This document shows, one piece after another, positions 7,200 to 14,107 of a stretch of DNA of 18,317 nucleotides (position 1 is the first letter of the stretch; every line of letters begins with the position of its first letter). Source of the DNA: an uncultured Atopobium sp. (GTDB lineage Bacteria; Actinomycetota; Coriobacteriia; Coriobacteriales; Atopobiaceae). The position numbers and the translations under genes were made by a program. The notes under the pieces were generated by a model. That model saw nothing but the letters and a program-made list of their open reading frames with translations, was not told the DNA's origin and ran no database searches. Location of the stretch: the NCBI GenBank assembly GCA_916720015.1, contig CAKAPZ010000007.1, positions 1-18,317 of the forward strand, given 5' to 3'.

Positions 7200-7206
7200 C
7201 GCCAGG

Positions 7207-7926
7207 CTATCTCTTTGAAATAACTTTATAGCAGAACGTTTCTGGGTGGCTGCGAGTTTGCGTAAAGCCAAACATAACGCCTCTCGAGTTAAACGAATGG
7301 CTCTCTACCACCGCTACGCAATTAAAATCTCCAAGCTCTAAATGTTGCTGGTCTTCTTCAGTTGCCAGCTCAACACTGATGGTTCTTTTGCTCTTTAGAA
7401 TTTTCATGTGAAGCGTGTTCTCTAAATACGCAAAAATCGAGGTTGCCGCATCGTCTTTGCCTAAATTTCCCACTGCGGATGCCAAGAGATAATCGTTATC
7501 TATTTGGCGAGAAGATCCGTTGAGTTTGCGGATTCGAACAATGTGAATAAGTTCTTCTCCCGCCCTAAAACCAGTTTGATGAGAAATGTCATCTGTGCAT
7601 GGTACATGCTCAAAGACAATGACATCCGTATCAGGTATAAGATGATTTCTATGGGCATATTCTTGAAAGGACTCAAGTCCTTCTAGTGAGCCAATAACTT
7701 CACTTGGTTTTTTCTGCCATATGACACGCACGCCCCTGCCATGAATTGGTTGAAGGAGCGCTTCATCCGATAGGAGAGTAAGTGCTCGTCGAACAGTGTT
7801 TCTTGAGCAAGAATATGTTTTGGTCAGCTCCATCTCGGTGGGTAAAAAAGACTCATAGGCGTAGGTACCGTCTAAGATTTTATTTTTCAAATCCTGATAA
7901 ATCGTATCGAATCGTGCACTTGGCAT
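7207..7926 (-). CDS. GntR-family transcriptional regulator with UTRA domain (TreR-like)
   Basis: A 239-residue HutC-type GntR regulator. Residues about 5-70 are the winged helix-turn-helix (FLPTEMELTKTYSCSRNTVRRALTLL followed by GRGVRV), and about 90-235 the UTRA effector domain, with IDNDYLLAS and IFAYLENTL resembling TreR-type sugar-phosphate sensors. An AAGGA ribosome site lies seven bases before the ATG. It is transcribed away from the maltodextrin uptake operon across a 295-bp region full of inverted repeats, so it very likely controls that operon and itself. Whether it represses or activates, and which sugar or sugar phosphate it binds, cannot be read here. One GGCGAGAA motif falls inside the gene (7506-7513). 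Confidence 0.9.
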   Translation of the reverse strand: MPSARFDTIYQDLKNKILDGTYAYESFLPTEMELTKTYSCSRNTVRRALTLLSDEALLQPIHGRGVRVIWQKKPSEVIGSLEGLESFQEYAHRNHLIPDTDVIVFEHVPCTDDISHQTGFRAGEELIHIVRIRKLNGSSRQIDNDYLLASAVGNLGKDDAATSIFAYLENTLHMKILKSKRTISVELATEEDQQHLELGDFNCVAVVESHSFNSRGVMFGFTQTRSHPETFCYKVISKR

Positions 7927-8017
7927 AGTATTTCCTTAACAGGCTGCTGAAGTTCAAAGTTACGTGTTCAAACTACCCTTGATTAGATAGTAGCTTTATA
8001 AAAATGAAACAAACATA

Positions 8018-8060
8018 AAATGGTTCCTTTCATACCATTTACCGACAATTTCATACCGTT
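8018..8060. promoter_or_regulatory. operator candidate 1: AAATGGT/ACCATTT plus TTTCATACC direct repeats
   Basis: AAATGGT (8018-8024) and ACCATTT (8034-8040) are perfect 7-bp inverted arms around nine bases. TTTCATACC also recurs at 8028-8036 and 8049-8057, 21 bp apart, about two helical turns. It lies about 92 bp upstream of the regulator start and 162 bp from the binding-protein gene. Confidence 0.5.
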
Positions 8061-8068
8061 CGGAAGTG

Positions 8069-8084
8069 AGTTGTTTAAACAACT
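8069..8084. promoter_or_regulatory. operator candidate 2: perfect 16-bp palindrome
   Basis: AGTTGTTTAAACAACT is a perfect palindrome with no spacer, in the centre of the divergent regulator/uptake-operon region. Such sites suit a dimeric regulator. Confidence 0.45.
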
Positions 8085-8089
8085 TGATA

Positions 8090-8113
8090 CTACAAATATA
8101 CTTTTCTTTGTAG
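8090..8113. promoter_or_regulatory. inverted repeat CTACAAA/TTTGTAG
   Basis: Perfect 7-bp arms around a 10-base AT-rich spacer, 17 bases before the -35 box of the uptake operon. It could be a regulator site or a catabolite-control site, but it does not match a cre consensus that I can recognise. Confidence 0.35.
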
Positions 8114-8129
8114 ACGTAAGCAAAATTGT

Positions 8130-8160
8130 TTTGACAGTGTGTCAAAGCATGGCTTATGAA
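8130..8160 (+). promoter_or_regulatory. maltodextrin operon promoter with overlapping operator
   Basis: The -35 TTGACA (8131-8136) is perfect; TATAAT-like TATGAA (8155-8160) follows at 18 bases. The inverted repeat TTTGACAgtgTGTCAAA (8130-8146) covers the -35 box, so a bound regulator would block RNA polymerase. The start codon is 62 bases further on. Confidence 0.6.
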
Positions 8161-8221
8161 AATCATGAGAAGAGACGTCAACCTAGCAAAGGGTTAGGAG
8201 CGCTCTCTAAGGAGGAGTCTT

Positions 8222-9532
8222 ATGTCTGGTATCAATCGTAGGCAGTTTGTCACCTTAAGTGCGTCAGCTCTTTGCTCACTGGGTCTTGTTGCTTGTGGCG
8301 GAAATAACCCCTCAAAGAAGGGAGATTCTGATTCAGCAAAAGGCTCAGTTTATTTTCTAAACTTCAAGCCTGAGTCTGATCAGCAGTGGAAAGATCTTGC
8401 AGCTAAGTATACTGAGGAAACTAAGGTTCCTGTAAAGGTAGTAACTGCTGCTTCTGATACTTATGCACAGACATTCCAGTCTGAGATTAACAAGGATGCT
8501 TCTGTAGCACCAACACTGTTCCAGACAAATGGTCCTTCTGGTCTTATTGGCGTAAAGGACTACTGCATTGACCTTAAGGGTGCCAAGATCCTGGATGAGC
8601 TCACCAATGATGCTCTTAAGCTTCAGGAGGATGGCGTTGTCTACGGTGTTGACTACGTAGAGGAAGACTACGGCATTATCTACAACAAGAAGCTGCTTGA
8701 GAAGGCAGGTTATAAGGGAGACGATATCAAGGACTTTGCTTCCCTAAAGAAGATTGCTGAAGATATTCAGGCTCGCAAGGCAGAGCTTGGAGTAAAGGGC
8801 GCATTCACCAGCGCTGGCCTTGATTCCAGTTCTGACTGGCGCTTTACCACACACCTTGCAAACCTTCCTCTGTACTATGAGTTCAAGGATACTGGTGATC
8901 CAGAGGCTAAAGAGATCAAGGGAACCTATCTTCCTAACTACAAGCAGATTTTTGACCTCTATATCAACAACGCTACATGCAGTCCAACTGAGCTTTCTGG
9001 CAAGACTGGCGATGACGCTGTTGCAGAGTTTGTTAACGGTGAAGCAGTCTTCTACCAGAATGGTACCTGGGCATACAATGACATCAAGAAGCTTGGCGAC
9101 GATGCCCTTGGTATGATTCCAATTTACATTGGCGTTAAGGGTGAAGAGAAGCAGGGTATGTGCTCTGGCGGCGAGAACTATTGGTGCGTAAGCTCCAAGG
9201 CAGACGACGCTTCCCAGAAGGCAACGCTTGACTTTATCTATTGGTGCGTAACTTCTGATACCGCTACCACTGCAATTGCTGAGGAAATGGGCTTCACCAT
9301 TCCATTCAAGAACGCAAAGGCAACTAAGAACGCCCTTGCAAACATTGCAGCTGAGTATGCAAAGAAGGGCAATGAGCCCGTGGCTTGGGACTTCATTTAC
9401 ATTCCTTCTCAGGAGTGGAAGAACAACCTCTCCAGTGCGCTTAAGGGCTATGCAGCAGGAACAGAGGGCTGGGATGCTGTTAAGTCCGCATTCGTTGATG
9501 GTTGGAAGACTGAGAAAGAGGCTAACGCATAG
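8222..9532 (+). CDS. ABC transporter sugar-binding lipoprotein (maltodextrin-type, family 1 solute-binding protein)
   Basis: A family 1 extracellular solute-binding protein, 436 residues, tethered outside the membrane as a lipoprotein. Residues 6-11 (NRRQFV) form a twin-arginine-like start, a hydrophobic stretch follows, and the lipobox LVAC ends at Cys25. The mature part has ESDQQWKDLAAKYTEETKVPVKVV, YGVDYVEEDYGIIYNKKLLEKAGY and the C-terminal EWKNNLSSALKGYA region usual in sugar binders. AAGGAGG lies six bases before the ATG, a strong site for an abundant protein. It is first in the uptake operon, followed by a 34-bp palindrome and two permeases. Maltodextrin as the ligand is inferred from malQ and glgP in the same unit; another alpha-glucoside is possible. 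Confidence 0.92.
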   Translation: MSGINRRQFVTLSASALCSLGLVACGGNNPSKKGDSDSAKGSVYFLNFKPESDQQWKDLAAKYTEETKVPVKVVTAASDTYAQTFQSEINKDASVAPTLFQTNGPSGLIGVKDYCIDLKGAKILDELTNDALKLQEDGVVYGVDYVEEDYGIIYNKKLLEKAGYKGDDIKDFASLKKIAEDIQARKAELGVKGAFTSAGLDSSSDWRFTTHLANLPLYYEFKDTGDPEAKEIKGTYLPNYKQIFDLYINNATCSPTELSGKTGDDAVAEFVNGEAVFYQNGTWAYNDIKKLGDDALGMIPIYIGVKGEEKQGMCSGGENYWCVSSKADDASQKATLDFIYWCVTSDTATTAIAEEMGFTIPFKNAKATKNALANIAAEYAKKGNEPVAWDFIYIPSQEWKNNLSSALKGYAAGTEGWDAVKSAFVDGWKTEKEANA

Positions 9533-9561
9533 TAGTCCTTCTAGTAATACTTTGATTGGTG

Positions 9562-9595
9562 AGAGACGAGAAGAGAGATCTCTCTTCTCGTCTCT
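9562..9595. repeat. perfect 34-bp palindrome between binding-protein and permease genes
   Basis: The arms (AGACGAGAAGAG core) are perfect reverse complements meeting at GATC (9577-9580), so the transcript can fold into a very stable hairpin. It begins 30 bases after the binding-protein stop and ends seven bases before the GGAGGG of the permease. Only CTTGTTATT follows, not a full T-run, so it likely protects the upstream mRNA or partly terminates. Confidence 0.8.
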
Positions 9596-9615
9596 TGTTA
9601 TTGGAGGGTATCTCT

Positions 9616-10470
9616 ATGGCTAAGATGTTGAAGCGGTGGTGGCCATTATTTGTTCTGCCCACAGCGCTCTCTTTTTTGTTTGGCTTTATGATCCCGTTTG
9701 TTCAGGGATTCTATCTTTCATTTTGTAAATTTATTACCATCAGTGATGCTAAACCAGTTGGTCTAGATAACTATGTAGCAGCTTTTTCTGACCCACAGTT
9801 TGCTCATGCTTTTTGGTACACCGCATTATTTGCGCTTGTCTCAACAGTTCTTATTAACGTGTTGGCGCTTGCAATTGCACTCGCTTTAACTCGCAAGAAT
9901 CTTAAGGGCACCAATTCATTTAGGACTGTCTTTTTTATGCCAAACCTTATCGGTGGCATTGTTTTGGGTTACATCTGGAATATTTTGATTAACTGTGTGC
10001 TCTCTATTGTGGGCGAGCAGCTTCTTGCGCTTAATAGCATTGCTGGATTCTGGGGAATGATTTTCCTTACCCTTTGGCAGCAGGTTGGTTACATGATGAT
10101 TATTTATATTGCCGGCCTGCAGTCTATTCCAAGTGACTATCTTGAAGCAGCGCGAGTTGATGGAGCAAATGCTTGGCAGACACTTTGGAAGGTAAAAATT
10201 CCAAACTTAATGTCCACTATTACCATTTGTCTTTTCTTGACAGTAACAAATGGCTTTAAATTATTTGATCAGAACCTGGCACTTACTGCAGGTGAGCCTA
10301 AGCATGCAACCGAAATGCTTGCTCTTAATATTTACAATACCTTCTACGCTCGACAGGGAGCAAAGTGGATGGGTATCGGCCAGGCTAAAGCTGTTATTTT
10401 CTGCATTCTAGTTATTTGTATTGTCATGATTCAGCTGAGAGCCACCAGGTCAAGGGAGGTGCAGCAATAA
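9616..10470 (+). CDS. ABC sugar transporter permease, MalF-type
   Basis: An inner-membrane permease of the CUT1 sugar family, 284 residues, with about six helices and no large MalF P2 loop, as in Gram-positive MdxF/MsmF proteins. The EAA loop that docks the ATPase is DYLEAARVDGANAWQTLWKV (about 174-193) followed by IPNLMSTI. Longer in-frame reading back to 9556 is rejected: that stretch translates the palindrome, and GGAGGG (9603-9608) sits seven bases before the ATG at 9616. Its TAA overlaps the next ATG by one base, indicating translational coupling with the second permease. Confidence 0.93.
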   Translation: MAKMLKRWWPLFVLPTALSFLFGFMIPFVQGFYLSFCKFITISDAKPVGLDNYVAAFSDPQFAHAFWYTALFALVSTVLINVLALAIALALTRKNLKGTNSFRTVFFMPNLIGGIVLGYIWNILINCVLSIVGEQLLALNSIAGFWGMIFLTLWQQVGYMMIIYIAGLQSIPSDYLEAARVDGANAWQTLWKVKIPNLMSTITICLFLTVTNGFKLFDQNLALTAGEPKHATEMLALNIYNTFYARQGAKWMGIGQAKAVIFCILVICIVMIQLRATRSREVQQ

Positions 10471-11309
10471 TGAAGCGCGATCAAATCATTAATAAAATTC
10501 TTGCTGTATTCTTTACCGTTCTTTCTCTTGCATGGATTTATCCAATGGTTATGATCTTGATGAATTCATTCAAGGAAGAAACAACCATTACTACATCTAC
10601 GGCATTTGATTTTGTTACATCAGAGAACTCTGCAGGTTTTGCTAACTACATTGCCGCTTTAGAGAAGCAAGGTTTCTTAGCAGCCTTTGGATATTCTCTA
10701 GTAATTACCATCACATCTGTTGCACTGATTTTGGTGTGCTGCTCAATGTGTGCATGGTTTATTGTCCGTGTAAAAAATCGCATTAGCAACATTTTGTACT
10801 ACCTGTTTGTTTTCTCGATGGTAGTGCCTTTCCAGATGCTTATGTTTACGCTGTCCAATATGGCAAATACGCTTGGATTTAATACTCCTTTCAATATTTG
10901 CTTTATTTATTTGGGCTTTGGCGCTGGTCTAGCAGTATTTATGTTTGCTGGATTTGTTAAGACCATTCCACTTGAGATTGAAGAAGCTGCAACTATTGAT
11001 GGTTGCAACCCACTTCAGACGTTCTTCCATGTTGTTTTGCCTATTATGAAGCCAACGTATATTTCTGTTGGTATTCTCGAAACCATGTGGGTCTGGAATG
11101 ACTATTTGCTTCCATACCTCGTACTGGATAGGACTAAATACCAAACTATTCCAATTTTGATTCAGTACTTTAGAGGTGGATATGGAAAAGTAGAGATGGG
11201 TCCAATGTTTGCCTGCATCATGATGGTTATTATCCCCATTGTCATTATGTATTTGCTGTGCCAGCGCTACATCATCAATGGTGTCATTTCTGGTGCGGTA
11301 AAAGGCTAA
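10470..11309 (+). CDS. ABC sugar transporter permease, MalG-type
   Basis: The second CUT1 permease, 279 residues, partner of the preceding one in a heterodimeric channel. It has about six helices, and the EAA loop reads PLEIEEAATIDGCNPLQTFF (about 167-186) with VVLPIMKP after it. The C-terminal QRYIINGVISGAVKG is the usual MalG-type ending. The start at 10470 shares a base with the previous stop (TAATG), with AGGGAGG (10453-10459) ten bases upstream; extension to 10416 would add residues foreign to the family. The gap to the ATPase gene is 48 bases with nothing notable. Confidence 0.93.
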   Translation: MKRDQIINKILAVFFTVLSLAWIYPMVMILMNSFKEETTITTSTAFDFVTSENSAGFANYIAALEKQGFLAAFGYSLVITITSVALILVCCSMCAWFIVRVKNRISNILYYLFVFSMVVPFQMLMFTLSNMANTLGFNTPFNICFIYLGFGAGLAVFMFAGFVKTIPLEIEEAATIDGCNPLQTFFHVVLPIMKPTYISVGILETMWVWNDYLLPYLVLDRTKYQTIPILIQYFRGGYGKVEMGPMFACIMMVIIPIVIMYLLCQRYIINGVISGAVKG

Positions 11310-11357
11310 ATCTCAATGTATTGCAGCAGACTATAGGCATTTCTGAAAGGTTTTATC

Positions 11358-12551
11358 ATGGCAGAAATCGTTTTAAAGAATATAAAAAAGATTTATCCAA
11401 ATGAGAAAAAGCGCAAGTCTTTCTTTGGTAAGAAAACTGAACAGAAAAAGAGCAACCTTGAGGTAACTGAAGAAGGCGTTGTTGCTGTTCAGGATTTTAA
11501 TCTCACTATTAAAGAGCACGAGTTTGTGGTGCTTGTTGGTCCTTCAGGTTGTGGAAAATCTACTACGCTGCGTATGATTGCAGGTCTAGAAGATATTTCT
11601 GCTGGTGAGCTTTATATTGACGGAAAGCTGGTCAATGACGTTGCTCCAAAAGACCGTGACATTGCAATGGTCTTCCAAAGCTATGCGCTGTATCCAAATA
11701 TGACCGTCTACGACAACATGGCGTTTACCCTTAAGCTTAAGAAGGTTGATCCTCAAGTCATTGACGAGAAGGTCCGTGCAGCTGCAGAAACACTGGGCAT
11801 TACGGCATATCTTGATCGTAAGCCAAAGGCGCTTTCTGGTGGTCAGCGTCAGCGTGTTGCAATTGGTCGCGCGATTGTCCGTGATCCAAAAGTCTTCTTG
11901 ATGGACGAGCCACTCTCAAACCTTGATGCAAAGCTAAGAAATCAGATGCGTACAGAGATCATTAAGCTTCGTCAAAAGGTCAATGGAACTTTTGTCTATG
12001 TTACACACGACCAAACAGAGGCTATGACCTTGGGTGATCGTATTGTCATTATGAAAGATGGCTTTGTTCAGCAAATTGGAACTCCTCAAGAAGTGTTCAA
12101 TAGGCCCGCAAACCTCTTTGTTGCTGGATTTATTGGCATGCCACAAATGAATTTCTTTGACGCACATCTTATCCGCGTGGACAATGAGTTCCATGTAGAG
12201 ACAGAAAGCATGTCATTTGATATTTCTCCTGAGATGGCCAATCTGTTAGCACAGTCTTGGGTAGCTGCCCCTGCAACAGATGTTATTGTTGGCATTAGAC
12301 CAGAGCAGATTTATCTGACTGAGCCAAATGAAATTGGCGCCTTCAAGGGCAATCTTGAAGTAAGTGAGCTTATGGGTTCCACAGTTCACCTTCATGTTCA
12401 TACTGATGACGGCAACTTTGTTCTTATCGTTCCTGCAACTGAGCTTGCAAAACGAAACCTCAACATTGGCGACCAGGTATGGTTTAAATTTGAAGATAAC
12501 GCCGTTCATCTCTTTGATAAGAACACGCAAGATAATCTAGTTAAGTATTAA
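11358..12551 (+). CDS. msmK: ABC sugar transporter ATPase, MsmK/UgpC/MalK family
   Basis: A cytoplasmic ATPase of the CUT1 family, 397 residues, driving the permease pair. Visible in order are Walker A GPSGCGKST (61-69), Q-loop Gln107 in VFQSYALYPNM, signature LSGGQRQR (159-166), Walker B VFLMDEP (179-185), SNLD, switch His217 in VTHDQTEA, then the OB-fold regulatory domain (about 240-397). Residues about 16-40 are a lysine-rich insertion (KRKSFFGKKTEQ...) between the first two strands, where most MsmK/MalK proteins run directly from YPN to the core. AAAGG (11346-11350) lies seven bases ahead of the ATG. MsmK-type ATPases can serve several importers, so this one may too. A hairpin-terminator follows seven bases after the stop. 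Confidence 0.94.
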   Translation: MAEIVLKNIKKIYPNEKKRKSFFGKKTEQKKSNLEVTEEGVVAVQDFNLTIKEHEFVVLVGPSGCGKSTTLRMIAGLEDISAGELYIDGKLVNDVAPKDRDIAMVFQSYALYPNMTVYDNMAFTLKLKKVDPQVIDEKVRAAAETLGITAYLDRKPKALSGGQRQRVAIGRAIVRDPKVFLMDEPLSNLDAKLRNQMRTEIIKLRQKVNGTFVYVTHDQTEAMTLGDRIVIMKDGFVQQIGTPQEVFNRPANLFVAGFIGMPQMNFFDAHLIRVDNEFHVETESMSFDISPEMANLLAQSWVAAPATDVIVGIRPEQIYLTEPNEIGAFKGNLEVSELMGSTVHLHVHTDDGNFVLIVPATELAKRNLNIGDQVWFKFEDNAVHLFDKNTQDNLVKY

Positions 12552-12557
12552 AGCTTT

Positions 12558-12598
12558 GTACTGGCTTATCTTGAAAGAGATAAGCCAGTACTCTTTTT
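12558..12598 (+). terminator. terminator-like hairpin between msmK and malQ
   Basis: A perfect 14-bp stem (GTACTGGCTTATCT and its complement at 12578-12591) with a 6-base loop, followed by TCTTTTT. It lies between the ATPase stop and the malQ start 15 bases later, so it probably lowers but does not abolish transcription into malQ-glgP. Confidence 0.85.
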
Positions 12599-12613
12599 GC
12601 GAAAGAGGCAACT

Positions 12614-14107
12614 ATGGGACGAGCAAGCGGAGTACTTTTGGCCGTTTCTTCTCTTCCAAATTCATATGGGATTGGCACGTTTGGCAAAGAAGCCTACGAT
12701 TTTATCGATTTTCTCGTCAGAACTGAACAAAGGTATTGGCAGGTCTTACCTCTTACTACTACAAGTTATGGAGACTCTCCTTACCAGTCGTTTTCTGCAG
12801 CAGCAGGAAGTCCTTACTATATTGATCTAAAAGACCTTGAAAAACTTGGATATTTGAAGTCAGATGACTTTGAAGATGTTTCTTTTGGAACTAGTAAAAC
12901 TTGCATTGATTATGGTGCGCTTTTTGTAAATCATCGTTGCTTGCTTAATCGTGCTTTTGATAGGTTTGTGCAAGATGTACCTGCTGATTTTGAGAAGTTC
13001 TGCCACGATCAGGCAGAGTGGCTTGATCCTTACGCGGAGTTCATGTCTTTGAAGGAAGAGTTTGGTCATAAAGCCTACTGGGAGTGGCCAAAACAATACC
13101 AGCAAAGAAATGAAACAACTGCACAAGAGATTAAGAAACTGCAAAAGTCAGTTTTGTATCACAAGATGACTCAGTATTTCTTCTTTACTCAATGGGCAAA
13201 AGTTAAGGCTTATGCCAATAAAAGGGGAGTACTTATAATCGGTGACCTTCCCATTTATGTCTCGCGCGATTCTGTTGAGATGTGGGCACAGCCAGAACTG
13301 TTTAAAACGGATGAGACAGGACGGCCTATTACGGTTGCGGGTACTCCTCCCGATCAATTTTCTTCTACCGGTCAATATTGGGGAAACCCCATTTATAACT
13401 GGGAGTATATGAAAAAATCGCACTACGCATGGTGGGTTTGGCGAGTACAGACAAATCTTGAGATGTTTGATGTGCTTCGAATCGATCATTTTAGAGGCTT
13501 TGAAGCATACTGGGAGATTCCTTACGGAGCTGCAAATGCCACAGAAGGCAAATGGACTAAAGGTCCAGATATGGAGCTGTTTGAGGAGCTAGAGAAACAG
13601 CTTGGAAAGCTTCCAATCATCGCAGAGGACCTAGGTCTGATTACACCAGAGCTTATTGTCATGCGAGAAAAAACTGGTTTCCCAGGAATGAAAATCTTGC
13701 AATACGGATTTGACGGAAAGCATGATTCAAGAGACCTTCCTCACAACTACACTGCAAATACCATTGCATATGTAGGAACACATGACAATCCAACGGCTCG
13801 TGGTTGGTACGAGACACAGGCTACTGATAGAGAGCGTGAGCAGGCAGATATCTACCTGCATCGCTCAAAAGATGAGCCAATTGGTGAGGCGCTTTCGCGT
13901 GGAATTGCAGCTTCTGTGAGCGACACTTGTATTCACACCATGCAAGATCTTCTCGGCTTAGATGATTCTGCACGCATGAATATTCCGGCCACTGTTGGCG
14001 GTAACTGGTGTTGGCGTATGAAGCAAGGGGCTATCACGCGTCACACAGAAGAATTCTTAAGAACTATCACTGAGATGTACTTCAGGGTGTACAAAGAGGA
14101 GAAGTAA
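12614..14107 (+). CDS. malQ: 4-alpha-glucanotransferase (amylomaltase, GH77)
   Basis: A cytoplasmic GH77 disproportionating enzyme, 497 residues, close to the short streptococcal form. It transfers maltosyl or longer units between maltodextrins, releasing glucose and making longer chains for the phosphorylase. Family marks are SGVLLAVSSLPNSYGIGTFG at the start, YWQVLPL, YGDSPYQSFSAAAG, VLRIDHFRGF with nucleophile Asp291, PIIAEDLG with acid/base Glu338, and GTHDN with Asp391. AGAGG lies five bases before the ATG. Its stop overlaps the glgP start (TAATG), so the two are coupled. From memory, the same malQ-then-phosphorylase order and similar sequence motifs are found in streptococci. Confidence 0.96.
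   Translation: MGRASGVLLAVSSLPNSYGIGTFGKEAYDFIDFLVRTEQRYWQVLPLTTTSYGDSPYQSFSAAAGSPYYIDLKDLEKLGYLKSDDFEDVSFGTSKTCIDYGALFVNHRCLLNRAFDRFVQDVPADFEKFCHDQAEWLDPYAEFMSLKEEFGHKAYWEWPKQYQQRNETTAQEIKKLQKSVLYHKMTQYFFFTQWAKVKAYANKRGVLIIGDLPIYVSRDSVEMWAQPELFKTDETGRPITVAGTPPDQFSSTGQYWGNPIYNWEYMKKSHYAWWVWRVQTNLEMFDVLRIDHFRGFEAYWEIPYGAANATEGKWTKGPDMELFEELEKQLGKLPIIAEDLGLITPELIVMREKTGFPGMKILQYGFDGKHDSRDLPHNYTANTIAYVGTHDNPTARGWYETQATDREREQADIYLHRSKDEPIGEALSRGIAASVSDTCIHTMQDLLGLDDSARMNIPATVGGNWCWRMKQGAITRHTEEFLRTITEMYFRVYKEEK

Noticed and set aside
7506-7513. GGCGAGAA motif inside the GntR gene as another intergenic-type element
   Set aside because: It is within an intact conserved coding region and its inverted mate is poor, so coincidence with codon use is the simpler reading.
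8020-8241. 73-codon plus-strand open frame across the regulator/uptake-operon gap
   Set aside because: It runs over the operators and promoter and into the binding-protein start, lacks a ribosome site, and resembles no protein family.
9178-9251. Exact 14-base repeat CTATTGGTGCGTAA, 60 bp apart
   Set aside because: Both copies lie inside the binding-protein gene and encode YWCV at two family-typical sites; this is shared codon choice, not a functional repeat.
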